DNA of 64,000 bases from Mixophyes australis (lineage: Eukaryota > Chordata > Amphibia > Anura > Limnodynastidae). The position numbers were made by a program, and so were the translations under genes. Under the pieces are notes generated by a model. It searched no databases. It saw only the letters and a list, made by a program, of their open reading frames with translations, and was not told where the DNA came from. Each line of letters starts with the position of its first letter. Position 1 is the stretch's first letter. Location: NCBI GenBank assembly GCA_036250195.1, contig JAVHZZ010000009.1:42623824-42687823 (forward strand). The letters run 5' to 3'. This document shows, piece after piece, positions 32,691-44,299 of this stretch.

Positions 32691-34154
32691 GTAAGCCCAC
32701 AGTGTAATATTTATACATAGAAAAGAAAAGCTCATGTCAGTCTATGAAACTGATGCTCCATTTCTAATACTGCCATTTGAAATACTGCTGTAGTGAAAGT
32801 GTTGATCCATATGGGGGGTATATGACAGGGAATTTTTTCTGTCTGCAGACAATATCTTTATACCTGTATCTGAGCAGCACAAAGGCGAGTTCACTTTGGT
32901 CTCGGAGATGGCTATCCCAGAAGGTGTACAGCTCAGGAGAAATTTGCAGAGTCTCAAACTTTTCAGCCAATGGTTATGACAGATGAAGAGCACAGAGCTG
33001 AAGGTAAATTGTGTATAGTGTGTACACATGAATGGGCATGCCGAATGGGACTTTTTGTCTCCTGTCGTTGTTAAAATCGCTAAAACTATTGCATCATTAG
33101 AATTTTGCTGTAGTGTCTACCCGGCCTTACTGTTTGATTATGCACAGACCAGAAGCATAGTAACTTTTGTTTTGATGGCAATAAAAGCCAGCCAGTCTGG
33201 ATTTAAACCTGTACAAGTGGCCTATTTGACTGTCCATGCTGCTAAAAGCTGCTGAGCCTACCTGGAATAGATCGGACAGCTTGTCCAACATCAATCATCC
33301 CTGTCTGCTGGGCAGACAAGCCTTTTAAACTTTAAAGTCCTCCAAGCTCTAGTCTGATTAACAGGTGTCAAACCCATGTCCACCACAACAGCCTGAGTCT
33401 GACACCTCCCACTTCCCCTAGATAAATGTGGCCAGAACAGGTGTTCTCTTTGGCCTGTCTATAAGGCCTCATTATAGCCACACCCTGGAGCTTGAGAGCT
33501 GTGAGAGAAGACTCTTTCCTAAACACATACAATTTTTCTTTCTTCAATCCGTTAATTCAATTGAACCTTCATTAATTATCATTATTTCAACCGTTTCACA
33601 ATATATATGTGGTTATAATGTGCTATATACAGCAGCATTTAATTTAATGCTTACATTTCAACTATTACAACTATGTCCTGTATGTCCCTGTTTTATGTAT
33701 GCTCTGTTTTCTTCACTGACCAGTACTGTGGCACATATGCTGACTCACTATTAGATAAAAAGTACAGAGGTAATAAAAAATGTTTTATGTATATTTGTGC
33801 TTTGTGTTTTCTTGCTGTCCAGGTGGACAACACATGCAGCAGGAGGCAGAAATCATACTGTATGTTCTGTCACTGGCAGTATTTCCCACGCTGTTCTTGA
33901 GAAACTGACATGTGGATGGGATTTACAACAACAATGGTAAAGCACAACAATTGGGGCTGGGGTGTGTGAGCAGGAGGACCATTCAGAAGCTATGGACACT
34001 GTGGCTTTTAAATGGCCCTAACGCTCACTCTCCTCTTTTGCAGCCCTTTTAAAGTGGTGAATGAAAATGTCACCACTTTATGAGAATTTAAAGAGAATCC
34101 ACCAGTTTTTATTAAAATACATTTTTACATAGCGCATTTTTACTATGTGTACAT
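32691..34154. other. Sequence downstream of heparanase-like exon
   Basis: An exon-like segment at 32868-33001 has a good acceptor (ttttttctgtctgcag) and a donor (GAAG|gtaaat), but none of its three frames resembles the next heparanase exon and I do not call it. Nothing else is recognisable. Confidence 0.4.
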
Positions 34155-34765
34155 TTGTCAATCCTGGAGGCAAGTGTAGAGAGCAAATACCTAATATTGG
34201 TGGCTAATGTGAAAAGTATATCCTCAATCCTGGGGGTTAGTGTAAAGCTGACAGCCAATCCTGGTAGCTGGCGTAAAAGGAGACCCCAATTTTAACGGTG
34301 AGTGTTGAAGGCAAACCCCAATCCTTTTGGCTGGTGCAAAGCAGACAACCAATCCTAGTAACTAGTGTAAAGCAGACTCCCAAACTAGTAACTTGTGTGA
34401 GAGGCAAGTCTACATCCTTCTGGCTAGTGTGGGAAACAGACAGTCTGATTCTAGTGTCTAGTGTAAAGCAGACCAATAATCATGGCAGCTACTGTGCAAA
34501 GGAGACCTCCTTGTGGCTAATGTTGAAAGGAGATCTCCAAACCTTGAGATTAACGTGGGAAGCTGACTCCAATCCTGGTGGCTTGTGCAGAAAACAGACT
34601 CCCAATTGTGGTGGGTATCATGGAAAACAGACTTCATTCCTGTTTGCTAGTATAGAAAGAAGATGGTGGATAGTGTGGACAGTAGATCCCAAATCCTGGT
34701 GGCTAGTGTAGAAAGTAGTCTGCAAACATTGTGGCTATTTTCTAGAGCAGGCCCCAGGCCTATTG
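34155..34765. repeat. Degenerate minisatellite, about 35-bp unit
   Basis: Units vary around CCCAATCCTGGTGGCTAGTG followed by TAAAGCAGACT, repeated some fifteen times with much divergence. Open frames on both strands across it reflect the repeat and are not genes. Confidence 0.75.
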
Positions 34766-35118
34766 GCTACAGAAAGATACAGACTCTATCACTTACCTGA
34801 TCCAGCTAATGCTCCTCTCTCTTAAGTCCACTTGTTGCCAATTGCAAGTTATCATTGTAGGTTCCTCCTACAGAGAACTCTTATTGGCTGTCAGAGTTCA
34901 TTACAGTCGGTAAACCTACAAATTGTCATAAATAAGGCACTGTGCCTCTGCTATACTACTGCTGCACTTAACATTCTGTGTCTTTCTACTTTGTTTCTCC
35001 TAACTACTAGCTGGGGTTTAAGATAGTACTTTATGACATATGGAATACATCCTAAGCCTGCTACTCTACCATATTTTTTTTTAACTGTGTCTTGTAAGCT
35101 CAGGAAAATATATCTTAC

Positions 35119-35298
35119 CTTTCTGGTACTGAAGCCAAAGTTGCTGCTGGACTTTCTTGCTAGGGAATCGGATGGTACAGGTGAGCTCTGAACCATAAAG
35201 TGCCTCTGAAATGTAATGAGAGCCATAGATCTGTAGTATGCTCTGTAACTCTTCTCGACTACTGTGAGGACTTATGATCTTCAGCACATTGGCAAATC
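35119..35298 (-). CDS. astn2: Astrotactin-2 exon: MACPF core
   Basis: Astrotactin-2 is a neuronal membrane protein that controls surface levels of ASTN1 and other proteins during glial-guided migration and at synapses. This 180-base exon is bounded on the minus strand by ttttacag and AAAG|gtaaga. It encodes FANVLKIISPHSSREELQS, then YGSHYISEALYGSEL, the signature of the perforin-like MACPF domain, and FPSKKVQQQLWLQYQK. The phases join the exon at 35740. Residues match ASTN2 rather than ASTN1, in which the same place reads differently (FGNHYIQEAIYG). No later exon is visible, so the next intron exceeds 35 kb. Confidence 0.9.
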
Positions 35299-35739
35299 CT
35301 GTAAAATAAATGTTTGATGTTTTCTCCTATACCATTAAATGCAGCACAGTATAATGACTCATCACCAGTGTATTTTAATTATATCATGTGTGTAGCCGCA
35401 CTAGTAAATTGCAAAATGGGAATCACTGTGTAGAAATACTTTCTATGTTTACTTCTGAAGGGATGTTTTGGATAGCTGGCCAGCCACATCTGTTGATTGG
35501 TCTGAAGAATGATAAAATTAGTAGGAGGAATAAAAGTGGACTAGTCTATTTAATTCAGCTGCCTCCACAATAATAGTAAGGGACCTCTTTTAACTGGTTG
35601 GTTCCAAAGAATCTAAACTGGATGCAATGTACCTCAAATTCTGCTTAATACAAGAATAACAGTATTCTTAACATCTTATAAACATTTTAGTTAGCTATTT
35701 CAAAGTGCATTGCTGCAAAACATCCCCAAACGAGCTAAC

Positions 35740-35844
35740 CTGTGGATAGTGAGATTGAGTTGAGCTTCACTTTATAGAGGTTGCTGCGTACTCTCCACTG
35801 CTGGACTACAGGATATCCCATGGCTTCATTAAACCTCACTTCAC
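35740..35844 (-). CDS. astn2: Astrotactin-2 exon
   Basis: This 105-base exon has acceptor cttcttag and donor CACAG|gttagc on the minus strand. It encodes EVRFNEAMGYPVVQQWRVRS and NLYKVKLNSISLST, part of the MACPF region. It joins the previous exon through a split Gly codon and the next through another split Gly codon. The intron to the next exon is only about 440 bases and holds no repeat that I recognise. Confidence 0.9.
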
Positions 35845-36375
35845 CTAAGAAGAGTGAGCAGAAAGGGTGTTAAAATTCTAAACAGAAATGATAATAAGAA
35901 AGATTTGAGATTCCAGGCTGAATGTTAAGAAGTGATACAACAATCTAAGTGTGTTTTCATTTCAATGATTGTTATTGCTGAAAGGAAAGATTGGGGAAAT
36001 AAAATGGGATAATACAACTGTTCTCAATTACTTCATGGCCAGAATATATTTGCACCTCATTGACCAGAACCATATTCATGTTTAATGTCTTAATCTACCC
36101 AAACACATATTATACTGTTTTTTGAAGGCACATAAGTATTTCTTTTGTTCTTTTGTTAGTGTGTACTAATATATATATAATAGATATATTTTAATTTATA
36201 GTCATTATATAGGGAACAATGGGAGAACTGCAAAAATAAACACTTTCCCTTAACTCTTTCCAGTGTTACTTTTACACAATTATTGCAATACCAGGGAATT
36301 TACCAAAATGTAGTCATCCAATTCTCCAGAGTTCAGCAATACCAAATATATTGGCTGTACTCAATGACTTCATTT
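35845..36375. other. astn2 intron, unique-looking part
   Basis: AT-rich intronic sequence with no recognisable gene or transposon ends. Confidence 0.5.
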
Positions 36376-36383
36376 ATAAGACT

Positions 36384-36624
36384 CAGGGGCGGGCTGGGCC
36401 GGGGGACAGGGGGGCATCGCCCCCCCGGGCCGCTCAGAATCACGGCTGTTAGGGCCGCCCGCTCCCCGGAAGTAATATCAATGTGATGCGGCGGCGCAAG
36501 CGGCCGCATCACATGACACATGATGCGGCCGCGTCATTGAGGACGCGGCCGCATCACGTGTCATGTGATGCGGCCGCCTGTGCGGCGTGTGCCCCCCGGG
36601 CTGACGGACGTCAGCCCGCGCCTG
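36384..36624. mobile_element. hAT-type MITE, very GC-rich
   Basis: The ends CAGGGGCGGGCTG and CAGCCCGCGCCTG are inverted, with a perfect 8-bp duplication ATAAGACT (36376-36383 and 36625-36632). The interior has four GCGGCCGC octamers within about 85 bases and complementary ATCACATGACA blocks. It is a CpG-dense island in an AT-rich intron. Confidence 0.9.
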
Positions 36625-36808
36625 ATAAGACTAGATATATGGGTACAGTATTTTCTGTTGTTGTTTTTTTAAAACATTTTTCACATGCATTCGTATGGAT
36701 CCATTATTAATAATTTGTTGCGTGGGAGGTCTAATTCACATGTATCATACAGCTACATGGATCTGTCTTCCTATTTGACAATTCTACTGTCATGGCTTTC
36801 CTTTAAAG

Positions 36809-37011
36809 CCATATTTCCCAAGTCCGGTGCTCAGGGACCTGTAACAGTGCATGTTTTCCATTTCTCCTTGCTGGAGCACAGACATGGTAGTTTCTGACTG
36901 ACACATTGTACCACTTGTGGATCTTTTAGAAATGATTTTACTTGTAATACTGTGAGACTTGGAAAACATGCTCTGTTAGGAGTCCTTGAGGAATGTATTT
37001 GAGAAACACTG
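36809..37011. mobile_element. hAT-type MITE, CAGTGTTTCCCAA family
   Basis: The left end (CCATATTTCCCAAGTCC) and right end (GTATTTGAGAAACACTG) are decayed inverted copies, with paired CATGTTTTCC/GGAAAACATG blocks. Flanking CTTTAAAG and CTTGAAAA may be a diverged 8-bp duplication. A better-preserved copy is at 55008-55200. Confidence 0.7.
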
Positions 37012-37322
37012 CTTGAAAACCACAGATCTGCTGGTAAGTTCAGTTTGATTGCGGTTTGCAATGATTGTATTACTAACCACCCAGGTTGTAATTCACACTG
37101 TGTTCCTGCAAAGGGCATGATTAGAAATGTGTGGGCGCAGTAAAGTTTTTGGGCTCCTTACCAGGCTGGCTGGGCACCTCCTTTTGCTATATGCTGCTCT
37201 ACACTTCCTGCTTAGATAGGAAGAAAACATCTAAACTCCCTTCTCCTCTCAGAAGAATCTAATTCTGAAGCCCTAGAATGCTGAACCACTTTCTTTGATT
37301 TTAAATCATGGCAGTGGTCACA

Positions 37323-37488
37323 CATATACCTCCCAACTGTGATGATTTTGGTTGGACATCCCGATTACCTTCCCACAAAAGGGGTGTGGCATTTTACAAA
37401 AATTTGTCCATTTGTGGGCGTTGTTTGGGTGGAATGAAGCAGGGTTTATTTTGTCCCGATTTTGGGATTTTAAATGTTGGGAAGTATG
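37323..37488. mobile_element. Small MITE with CATACCTCCCAAC ends
   Basis: The ends CATATACCTCCCAACTG and GTTGGGAAGTATG are inverted. The interior has GTTGGACATCCCGATT and TTGTCCCGATTTTGGGA. No transposase and no clean duplication are seen. Confidence 0.65.
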
Positions 37489-37751
37489 GGCACACAGCAG
37501 CTCAGAAAGCCCTATGCTTACGGCAGACATCACACTATTCTCCTATCAGAGGGTTTCAGGGCCCACAGGCTTGGTTAGCAGCTATACAAAGCCTGGCAGC
37601 TGATTCGCTGACTAACAGCTACCGTTTCTATTCAGGTAGTTACACACACATGGTTCCTGCAAATTTAGCAAGAGATATACAGCCTTCATTTTTCCTTGAC
37701 ATTTATAAACATCAAGCTGCAGAGCAGCTTTACATGGTTATAGAAGAAGTT

Positions 37752-37860
37752 TTTACATACTACCCAACTCTCCCTGAATGTCAGGGAGACTCCCTGAAAT
37801 AGGGGTGATCTCCCTCACTCCCTGTAGAGTCTGGCATTCTCCCTGATGTTGAGCCACTAC
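37752..37860. mobile_element. Partial copy of the CATACTTGCC MITE family
   Basis: CATACTACCCAACTCTCCCT with stepwise CAGGGAGACTCCCTG palindromes resembles the left arm of the 27.1, 30.7 and 38.1 kb MITEs. The right arm is missing. Confidence 0.5.
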
Positions 37861-38074
37861 AAGACGTGGTTGGTTTTGCCGTCTGTGGCATGATGACACA
37901 GTTCAGAAATTGTGTCCTATGTCCATGTATTGATGCCTATGGAGGTGGCCATTTTTATGGAGACCAATATTTAATCAAAGACTTACAGGTAAGACAACAC
38001 GACTTCAGTAATGGAGACTGCAATATAAAAGACACTTCAGTCTCTATAGATTCATTAGCTGTTTTTCTTTAACG

Positions 38075-38298
38075 CATACTTGCCTACTCTCCCGGAATGT
38101 CCAGGAGACTCCCACATTTCTGGGAGACCTCCCGCTTTTCAACCCCCGCAATAGATAAGTGGTGGGGGGGGGCTTAATGCCAAATATTAAGTCATCTTAG
38201 CCCTGGGTCAAAATGATGTGCTTCATCAAGCCCCGCCCCCGCACACCCACCTCCCCCAGGATCTCCCTGAAGCCAACCAGGATAAGTTGGCAAGTATG
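38075..38298. mobile_element. hAT-type MITE, CATACTTGCC family
   Basis: The ends CATACTTGCCTACTCTCCC and AGTTGGCAAGTATG are inverted. Flanking octamers do not match well, so the duplication has decayed. The interior is GC-rich and non-coding. Confidence 0.75.
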
Positions 38299-39007
38299 AG
38301 TTAATAACATGCTCCTAGTTAGTTTAGAAATTGGAATTGTGTATAGAGACATGCAATGACAATCAATGGATGTATGTTCAGTCTATACAATTACTCTGAT
38401 GATGAAGTCATGGGAATTCTTCACTGGGTGCTTTTAGAATAGATTCGCCTTATACAATATATTGTTAATATTATAACAGTGCATAGTCATAGGTAAAGGT
38501 TACAGAAAACAGCATTCCTGTGGAATTGTCTATTGATACAAAGTAATATTGCCAGTAAACTCACAGCACACATAACTTGCATAATATACTTTTTCATTTG
38601 AGGTTTCTGTCCTATGCTTGAATAAATTTAAACACTTTACAAGACCTGTGGGAGTGGCTAGAACTATTCCATATATATCTTTATTTTTTTTAACAAAGTC
38701 CTGCTAAGAATTGAAGGTGTAATTTATCCTCATGCTTCATTTATCTAAAAATGTGTTTTCTCAAATGCCAATTCAGATGTCTTTTAATCATATTGTGTTC
38801 CGCAATTAATTGATCAATCTGATGTTTACAATGTAATTGAATTGTGCAATTTAAAGTATTAATGAAATCGGTAACCATGCTTATATTTTTCAAGGTCTAT
38901 ACCTGTGTAGGCTGCTGTGTAAAAAAAAAACACCATTGTTTTATTTTGTTATTTGTAAGCTAAGAGAAGAACATTTCACATTATACAGCAGATATCAACA
39001 CATTTAC
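38299..39007. other. astn2 intron without recognisable repeat
   Basis: AT-rich sequence between a MITE and the astn2 exon at 39008. No gene or repeat is recognised. Confidence 0.5.
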
Positions 39008-39132
39008 CTGTAAGCAGCACTATGTCAGGTCGTGGTTCTGATAGCACTCCTCTACACTGTTCCTCCACAGAGAGTGGGATAACAAGTAGTCCATCAGCCA
39101 GTTGTGGGAAATCCTTAATGAAATTATTCTCC
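39008..39132 (-). CDS. astn2: Astrotactin-2 exon
   Basis: This 125-base exon has acceptor gccatag and donor TTACAG|gtaaat on the minus strand. It encodes ENNFIKDFPQLADGLLVIPL then SVEEQCRGVLSEPRPDIVLLT, very close to vertebrate ASTN2. It joins the exon at 50045 through a split Arg codon and the exon at 35740 through a split Gly codon. It is the first part of the MACPF region. Confidence 0.9.
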
Positions 39133-39266
39133 CTATGGCAGACAGAACACATTAAACTAATCAAAGTACTCCTCATTCTTAAACACATGTTAGTGTACAT
39201 ACATACTTTTCAACATATTGAACCTCCCTCTGTAAGGTCCGAGGGACAAGCGAGGGTTGCTGAGAT

Positions 39267-39270
<4 letters not shown>

Positions 39271-39332
<62 letters not shown>
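39271..39332. repeat. (TA)n microsatellite
   Basis: Some 30 TA dinucleotides in a row. It abuts the left side of the tyrosine-recombinase element. A frame across it reads alternating Ile and Tyr and is not coding. Confidence 0.95.
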
Positions 39333-39335
<3 letters not shown>

Positions 39336-39339
39336 AAAC

Positions 39340-42300
39340 ACACATACTTGTTTTTATTGCATCGTGAGGACCCATGTCTGGAACATTGTGTATAGGGACA
39401 CCCCTTTCCTAATGCCTTGTCGACAGTACAATCATAGGGCTATGTGTAAGAACGGTTTGTCACCAGAGTTACCACATGAGATTTACACTTTGACTTTGCA
39501 TAAAGTACTGACACGGACTGCAAGATGGGGAAAGTGTCATGTATTTTGACTGTCTGAGTACATCCACATGTCCGCTTACACCAACACCTACCCATGGAGG
39601 CTACAGCCCTGTTCAACCACTTTGCATCATTTCAACAAGTTTGATCGCTCTTTAAAGCTGTTATGCAGTTCTTTATGTTGAATTTCTCTCCTGACGAGTT
39701 CCGGTCTTTCAGTATGGATGGTTCAGCCATGAGGCACGCAACACAGTCTCGCTTTCCGGGCACCTGGCATGTCTGTATAAACCTCATCAGGTGTTTCTCC
39801 ACCACTTGGACCTCCTCTCTGTCCCAGGATTTCCTCTGCACTTCTTTGCAACCTGAATGGAAGTAGAGTGGTCCCTTATGGCTTTGCAAAATACAGAGAA
39901 GGCAATGTTCTTCTGCCTAGCAAAACTGTGTGCTACACCTATCTGTGGAAGCCAATGGTTGGGCACTGGTCCCATGTTGCCATGTCAATACACTGCCTCT
40001 CTTCTGACGTTGAAGTGTCGACTAAACACTTGGCCACTTGTCCCTCTGTCATGGGGGATTGCTCATCATCCAATATGTCGCTCTGTAGCTGGACTAGTTA
40101 TGAAAAGAAACAGATATGTAAATGACCGAGGTTAAAGTCAAAAGAATACACCAGACACCAGATTTTACACTTACTGTCTGGATCAATGTGCATCTCGTCC
40201 AAATGCTTGCCAGTATGCCACTCTTGAGAGCTATTAACAGTTTGCTGATCTTGGCGAGTTAGAAGGTACCTTCTGGGAGGCGGTAATACTGCCGGTGCAT
40301 CCTTATGTTGTGCCCAAGGAAGTCTGCCAACTAATCCAGTTTGTGTCGTTTAGGTTGAGCATCTTCGAGAGAGTGGCAATGTGTTTTTGAAGCTTCGTGG
40401 AAGACAGCATCTGGTGATGCTTGGCCCCACACTCTCGGGCAAACAGTCGTATGCAATCGGAGGCTCTGAAGTGTGACAAGGCAGCTGGTCTGGTGAACAT
40501 GTAGACATTTTGGCTATCCAAACCACATTTGTCGAGCTTTTCTGCAAGAAGTTCCATTGCAGCTTAGGGACTATTCTTCTTCGTTTTCCTCGAATTTCAA
40601 TGCGAGTGAAGTGCTGGCAGAGCTTCCACTCAACCTCAGAAAGCGCTAGGGACACAGCTTCGTGGAGATCCGAGGTATCTCTTGAGGAGAAGGTAGTCAG
40701 CAATATTATTGAAACTTCCCCTTCCCTTCTTCGATTGAACAAAATCACCTGTGCCAGAGTGACATTTGTAAGTAGTGCCCAGTGGTTAAATATAGACTCG
40801 GTGGATAGCCCATTTCGGTAGGCTTGCTGTTTCTCATCGAGGTACAAGTGCATCTTTTTCACATCTTCTGTGAAAGGTAAGAGCTGAGGCATGCTCCACT
40901 TGGATTCCTTAATAGATTTCAAAGCAGCCGATGAGATCAACTCGTTTCATCTTGCCTCATATAGCTTCCTGAAATTTCATGGGCTTTCAACCGCAGCAGT
41001 GCAGCCCTCCATCATGGCTCGGCATTCCAAAATGCTCGCTATCTTTTGCAGGCCATGCCCGATCTTGAGTGCCAGCGAGGGTGTTTTAAATGTACCTGCC
41101 TCTTCGTCATAGCCAGCTACCAGCTTCACAGTGTCGATTATGAGCAGAAAGTTTGAAGGGGTGGTAAAGTCTTCCATCCTCTTCAAAGGGGTAGCTCTTC
41201 TGGCCTTTATCAATAGCCTGCCCTAAGCTTCTGACGGATGTACTCGTGCCTGCCAAGATCTGATCCGACCTGGTTGCACAGATGCTGTCCCATCTACATG
41301 ATGCATTGAACATTTTAAACTGTGAGTAAGGCTTCATCCTGGGTCATGTCACTCAAGAGCTTCCAAAAGCCATCACTGATGTCAGGCGGAATTGGCTGAG
41401 TAAAGGCGCACAGTGACTGGACTCTGTTCTTGCTAGGTGTGAGTTTGTTGCCCCTTCGGTTTAGCTTACATCTCTTCATGTGTCGTCACAGGTATTTCCT
41501 TGCAGACAACCCCTAGCAGGATACACAGTGCATGAAGCCTTCCGCACCCATCTCTTTGGAAGTTTGCACGGGACCAGAATGCCATGGCCTGCACTCATTG
41601 CCTCAGCATTGTGTGCAAAGTTGCCCCTATTGCGAAGATGTGCCATTTGCAAGCACCTTTCTTTTGAGTGCTTGGGGAATTTCAGGGCCCAGGCTTCAGT
41701 CTCATTGCGGTGAACATGCTCCATGTGCCGGGCAATTTTTAAGAGAGGTTTCTCACAGTACAGGCAGTACTGCTTTTTGTTATACACCCTGGAACCATCA
41801 GTGTTTCTGGATAGTGTTTGGACAGACACCATGTTGTTTCTCCGACCCTCTGTTTTTAAAACATGGATAGCAGAAGGTCAAGAATGATCATACATAGAAC
41901 TCATCTCTGGGTACCTGCACACTGCTGCGCTGGTGGGCAATGGGGCATCACCACTGGTGTGTGAACAACTCTCCTCCGAAGTGTCAGGGGCATACTCATC
42001 TCCACAGCTCTCTGGGCTAAAGTCAGAGCTACTGGTGGGCTCTGTCATGCTTCATTGTCCCCGATTTACCTTCAGTAGCAGACGGATTCACCTGTGTCTT
42101 TACCCGCTAGGTGTACAAAGCGCCGACAGGATGCAGTTATTTCCTTTTCCTGCTCCTGCTATACATTTGGACGGAATACTGGCCTCTAGTGGAGGGATGC
42201 ACACACACTCTTTCTCCCCTCTACATTGGACAGACGCACACTTTTGTTCTGACAAATGTGACTCGCAGGGACATAGCAGATTTTTATGCTGAGTATATCA

Positions 42301-42440
42301 GCAAGGTCCCCTGCATTGATTAGCCTTGAGAAGCTTTGTGAGGACCTCAATTTTTGTCCCCACTAAGACTCAGGTCCCCACAGTGTTTGGTGTGTAAACA
42401 GGTCAATGTCCCTACAAGCATATGAATGCAAGTACACACA
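39340..42440 (-). mobile_element. Tyrosine-recombinase transposon relic, Crypton-like
   Basis: The element holds one broken tyrosine-recombinase gene and has no terminal inverted repeats or LTRs that I can see. Left-side GTGAGGACCCATGTCTGG and right-side TGTGAGGACCTCAATTTTTG plus GGTCCCCACAGTG resemble each other and the GTCCCCACA tracts of similar fish elements. It lies between a (TA)n and a (CA)n tract. Exact limits are inferred. Confidence 0.6.
39632..41836 (-). pseudogene. Tyrosine recombinase (Crypton-like), frameshifted
   Basis: Tyrosine recombinases cut and rejoin DNA through a covalent phosphotyrosine. In order on the minus strand: a zinc-finger-like start (CLYCEKPLLKIARHMEHVH) at about 41780, LKRMEDFTTPSNFLL near 41180, ILECRAMMEG near 41020, and LPFTEDVKKMHLYLDEKQ near 40880. 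The catalytic part follows with FNRRREGEVS (first Arg) near 40730, SSTKLQKHIATLSKMLNL (K/H box) near 40390 and LGHNIRMHRQYYRLPEG near 40300, which carries the GH box and the nucleophile Tyr. A C-terminal Myb-like segment (WDREEVQVVEKHLMRFI) and CVACLMAEP end it. Several frameshifts separate these blocks. Confidence 0.75.
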
Positions 42441-42460
42441 CACACGCACACGCACACGCA

Positions 42461-43640
42461 CACACACACCGATCAGGCACAACATTAAAACCACCTATCT
42501 AATATTGTGTAGGTCTTCCTCGTGCCGCCAAAACAGCTCTGACTTATCGAGACATGGACTTCACAAGACCTCTGAAGGTGTTCTGTGGTATCTGGCATGA
42601 ATATGTTAACAGCAGATCCTTTAAGTCCTGTAAATTGTGGGGCCTCCATGGCTCAGACTTGTTTTTCCACAGATCCTCGTTCGGATTGAAATCTGAGGGA
42701 TTTGGAGGCCAAGTCATCAAATTGAACTCTTTGTTATGTTCCTTAAACCATTCCTGAACAATTTTTGCAGTGTGGTAGGGTGTATTTTCCTGCTGAAAGT
42801 GTCCACTGCCATCAGGAAATACTGTTGCCATAAATGGATATACTTGGTCTGCAACAATGTTTAAGTAGATGGTACATGTCAAAATAGCATCTTCATGAAT
42901 GCAAGGCTTCCCAGCAAAATATTTCACAGAGCATCACACTTCCTACTTCGGCTTGCCTTTTTTAAATAGTGCATCCTGGTGCCGTCTCTTCTCCATGTAA
43001 ATGACGCACACGTACCTCCACCTGGTGTAAAAGATAACATGATTCATCAGACCAGGCCACCATCTTCTATTGCTCCAGGATCCAGTTCTGGCGCTCATAT
43101 GCCCATTGTGGGCACTTCCGATGATGGACAGGGATCAGCATGGGCACTCGGACAGATCTGCGGCTAGGAAACTCTATATGCAGCAAGCTGCACTGCACTG
43201 TGTTTTGACACCTTTCTATCATAGTCAGCATTAACCTTTCCAGCAATTTGTGCTACAGTAGCTCTTCTGTGGAATTGGACCAGATGGGCTAGCCTTCGCT
43301 CCACACACATATAAATGAGACTTGGGTGCCCATGACCCTGGCACCGGTTCACCGGTTGTCCTTCCTTGGAACAGTTTTGATAGGTAGTAATCACTGCACA
43401 GTGGGAACATGCCAGGAATATGCTCTGACCCAGTCGTCTAGCCATCACAGTTGACAAAGTCGCTCAGATCCTTACACTTGTAAATTTTTCCTGCTTCTAA
43501 CACATCCACTTCAAGAACTGACTGTTCACTTGCTGTCTAATATATCCCACCCCTTGACAGGTGCCATTGTACCAAGCTAATCAATGTTATTGACTTAACT
43601 TGTCAGTGGTTTTAATGTGGTGGATGATGGTTGTGTGTGT
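42461..43640 (-). mobile_element. Tc1/mariner transposon, degenerate
   Basis: The terminal repeats CACACCGATCAGGCACAAC, ending in ATTAAAACCAC, and GTGGTTTTAATGTGG, ending in GGTTGTGTGTG, enclose one transposase gene on the minus strand. The left end merges with a CA microsatellite, so the TA duplication cannot be placed exactly. Length is about 1.2 kb, as expected for the group. Confidence 0.85.
42545..43457 (-). pseudogene. Tc1-like transposase, broken
   Basis: The N-terminal part at 43164-43457 has RRLGQSIFLACS, QGHGHPSLI, ERRLAHLVQFHRRATVAQIA and VNADYDRKVS. The C-terminal part at 42544-42927 has YLNIVADQVYPFMATVFPDG, FQQENTPYHTAKIVQEWF, LMTWPPNPSDFNPNEDLW and LTYSCQIPQNTFRGLV. The usual QQDN catalytic aspartate reads QQEN, and stops and frameshifts lie between the parts. 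It is dead but clearly Tc1-like. Confidence 0.85.
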
Positions 43641-44299
43641 ATTGTGTATATATGCACAAATGAACTTGATGCTTCTTGTTATTGAGTTAGTCTATGGCAT
43701 TGTGAGATCGAAACCCTGGAAATTGCCCATTTGCAAAATCTTAATGCTGCTACTGATAATGAGTAGTTAATGAAATTACAGAATACCATTACTGGTTTTA
43801 AAGGCGGCCTTTTGAAATTTAAAAAAACTAAGTAAAGATTGTAAAGAACACAAGGTATATCACTGGGTATTAGGTTCTGAAATTGAATGCCCTAGGTGCT
43901 CTACTTCTGGGCATAGCAAAAAACGCTTACAGAGGTACTTCACTAATATTAATGGACCATCAAAAACATTGCAGAGAAACAGACCTCTGTAAATCCAAGT
44001 GATGTGAGAGGAGGCAGCACAATAATAAAACCAAACACTGAAGGTGCACCTTTCCTTCTGAGTTCACACTTAATGACTGTGAAATGTCACCTTTGTACAA
44101 AGGTCTCTCTTTTATTTCAGGTTTTGCTCAGAGAAGATTTGATTGGAGACATATATAAATAACAGACAGCTCAAGCTGAAGGACCAAAGAATGTGTCTTT
44201 AATACACCAAGTTACAATCCATCAATTTCAATATTCATGTGTTTAGTTATGAGAGATAACTAAGTGCACTTAAATCACTTAAGCAAAATAAAGAAATGA

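Noticed and set aside
32764..33029. Minus-strand frame with FETLQISPELYTFWDSHLRD and a plus-strand exon-like segment (32868-33001)
   Set aside because: Splice-like signals exist, but no frame resembles heparanase or any family I know. Left uncalled.
34237..34711. Frames on both strands with repeated Trp/Gln/Pro patterns
   Set aside because: They are translations of a degenerate minisatellite.
39022..39333. 103-codon frame ending in alternating Tyr/Ile
   Set aside because: It covers the antisense of an astn2 exon and the (TA)n microsatellite.
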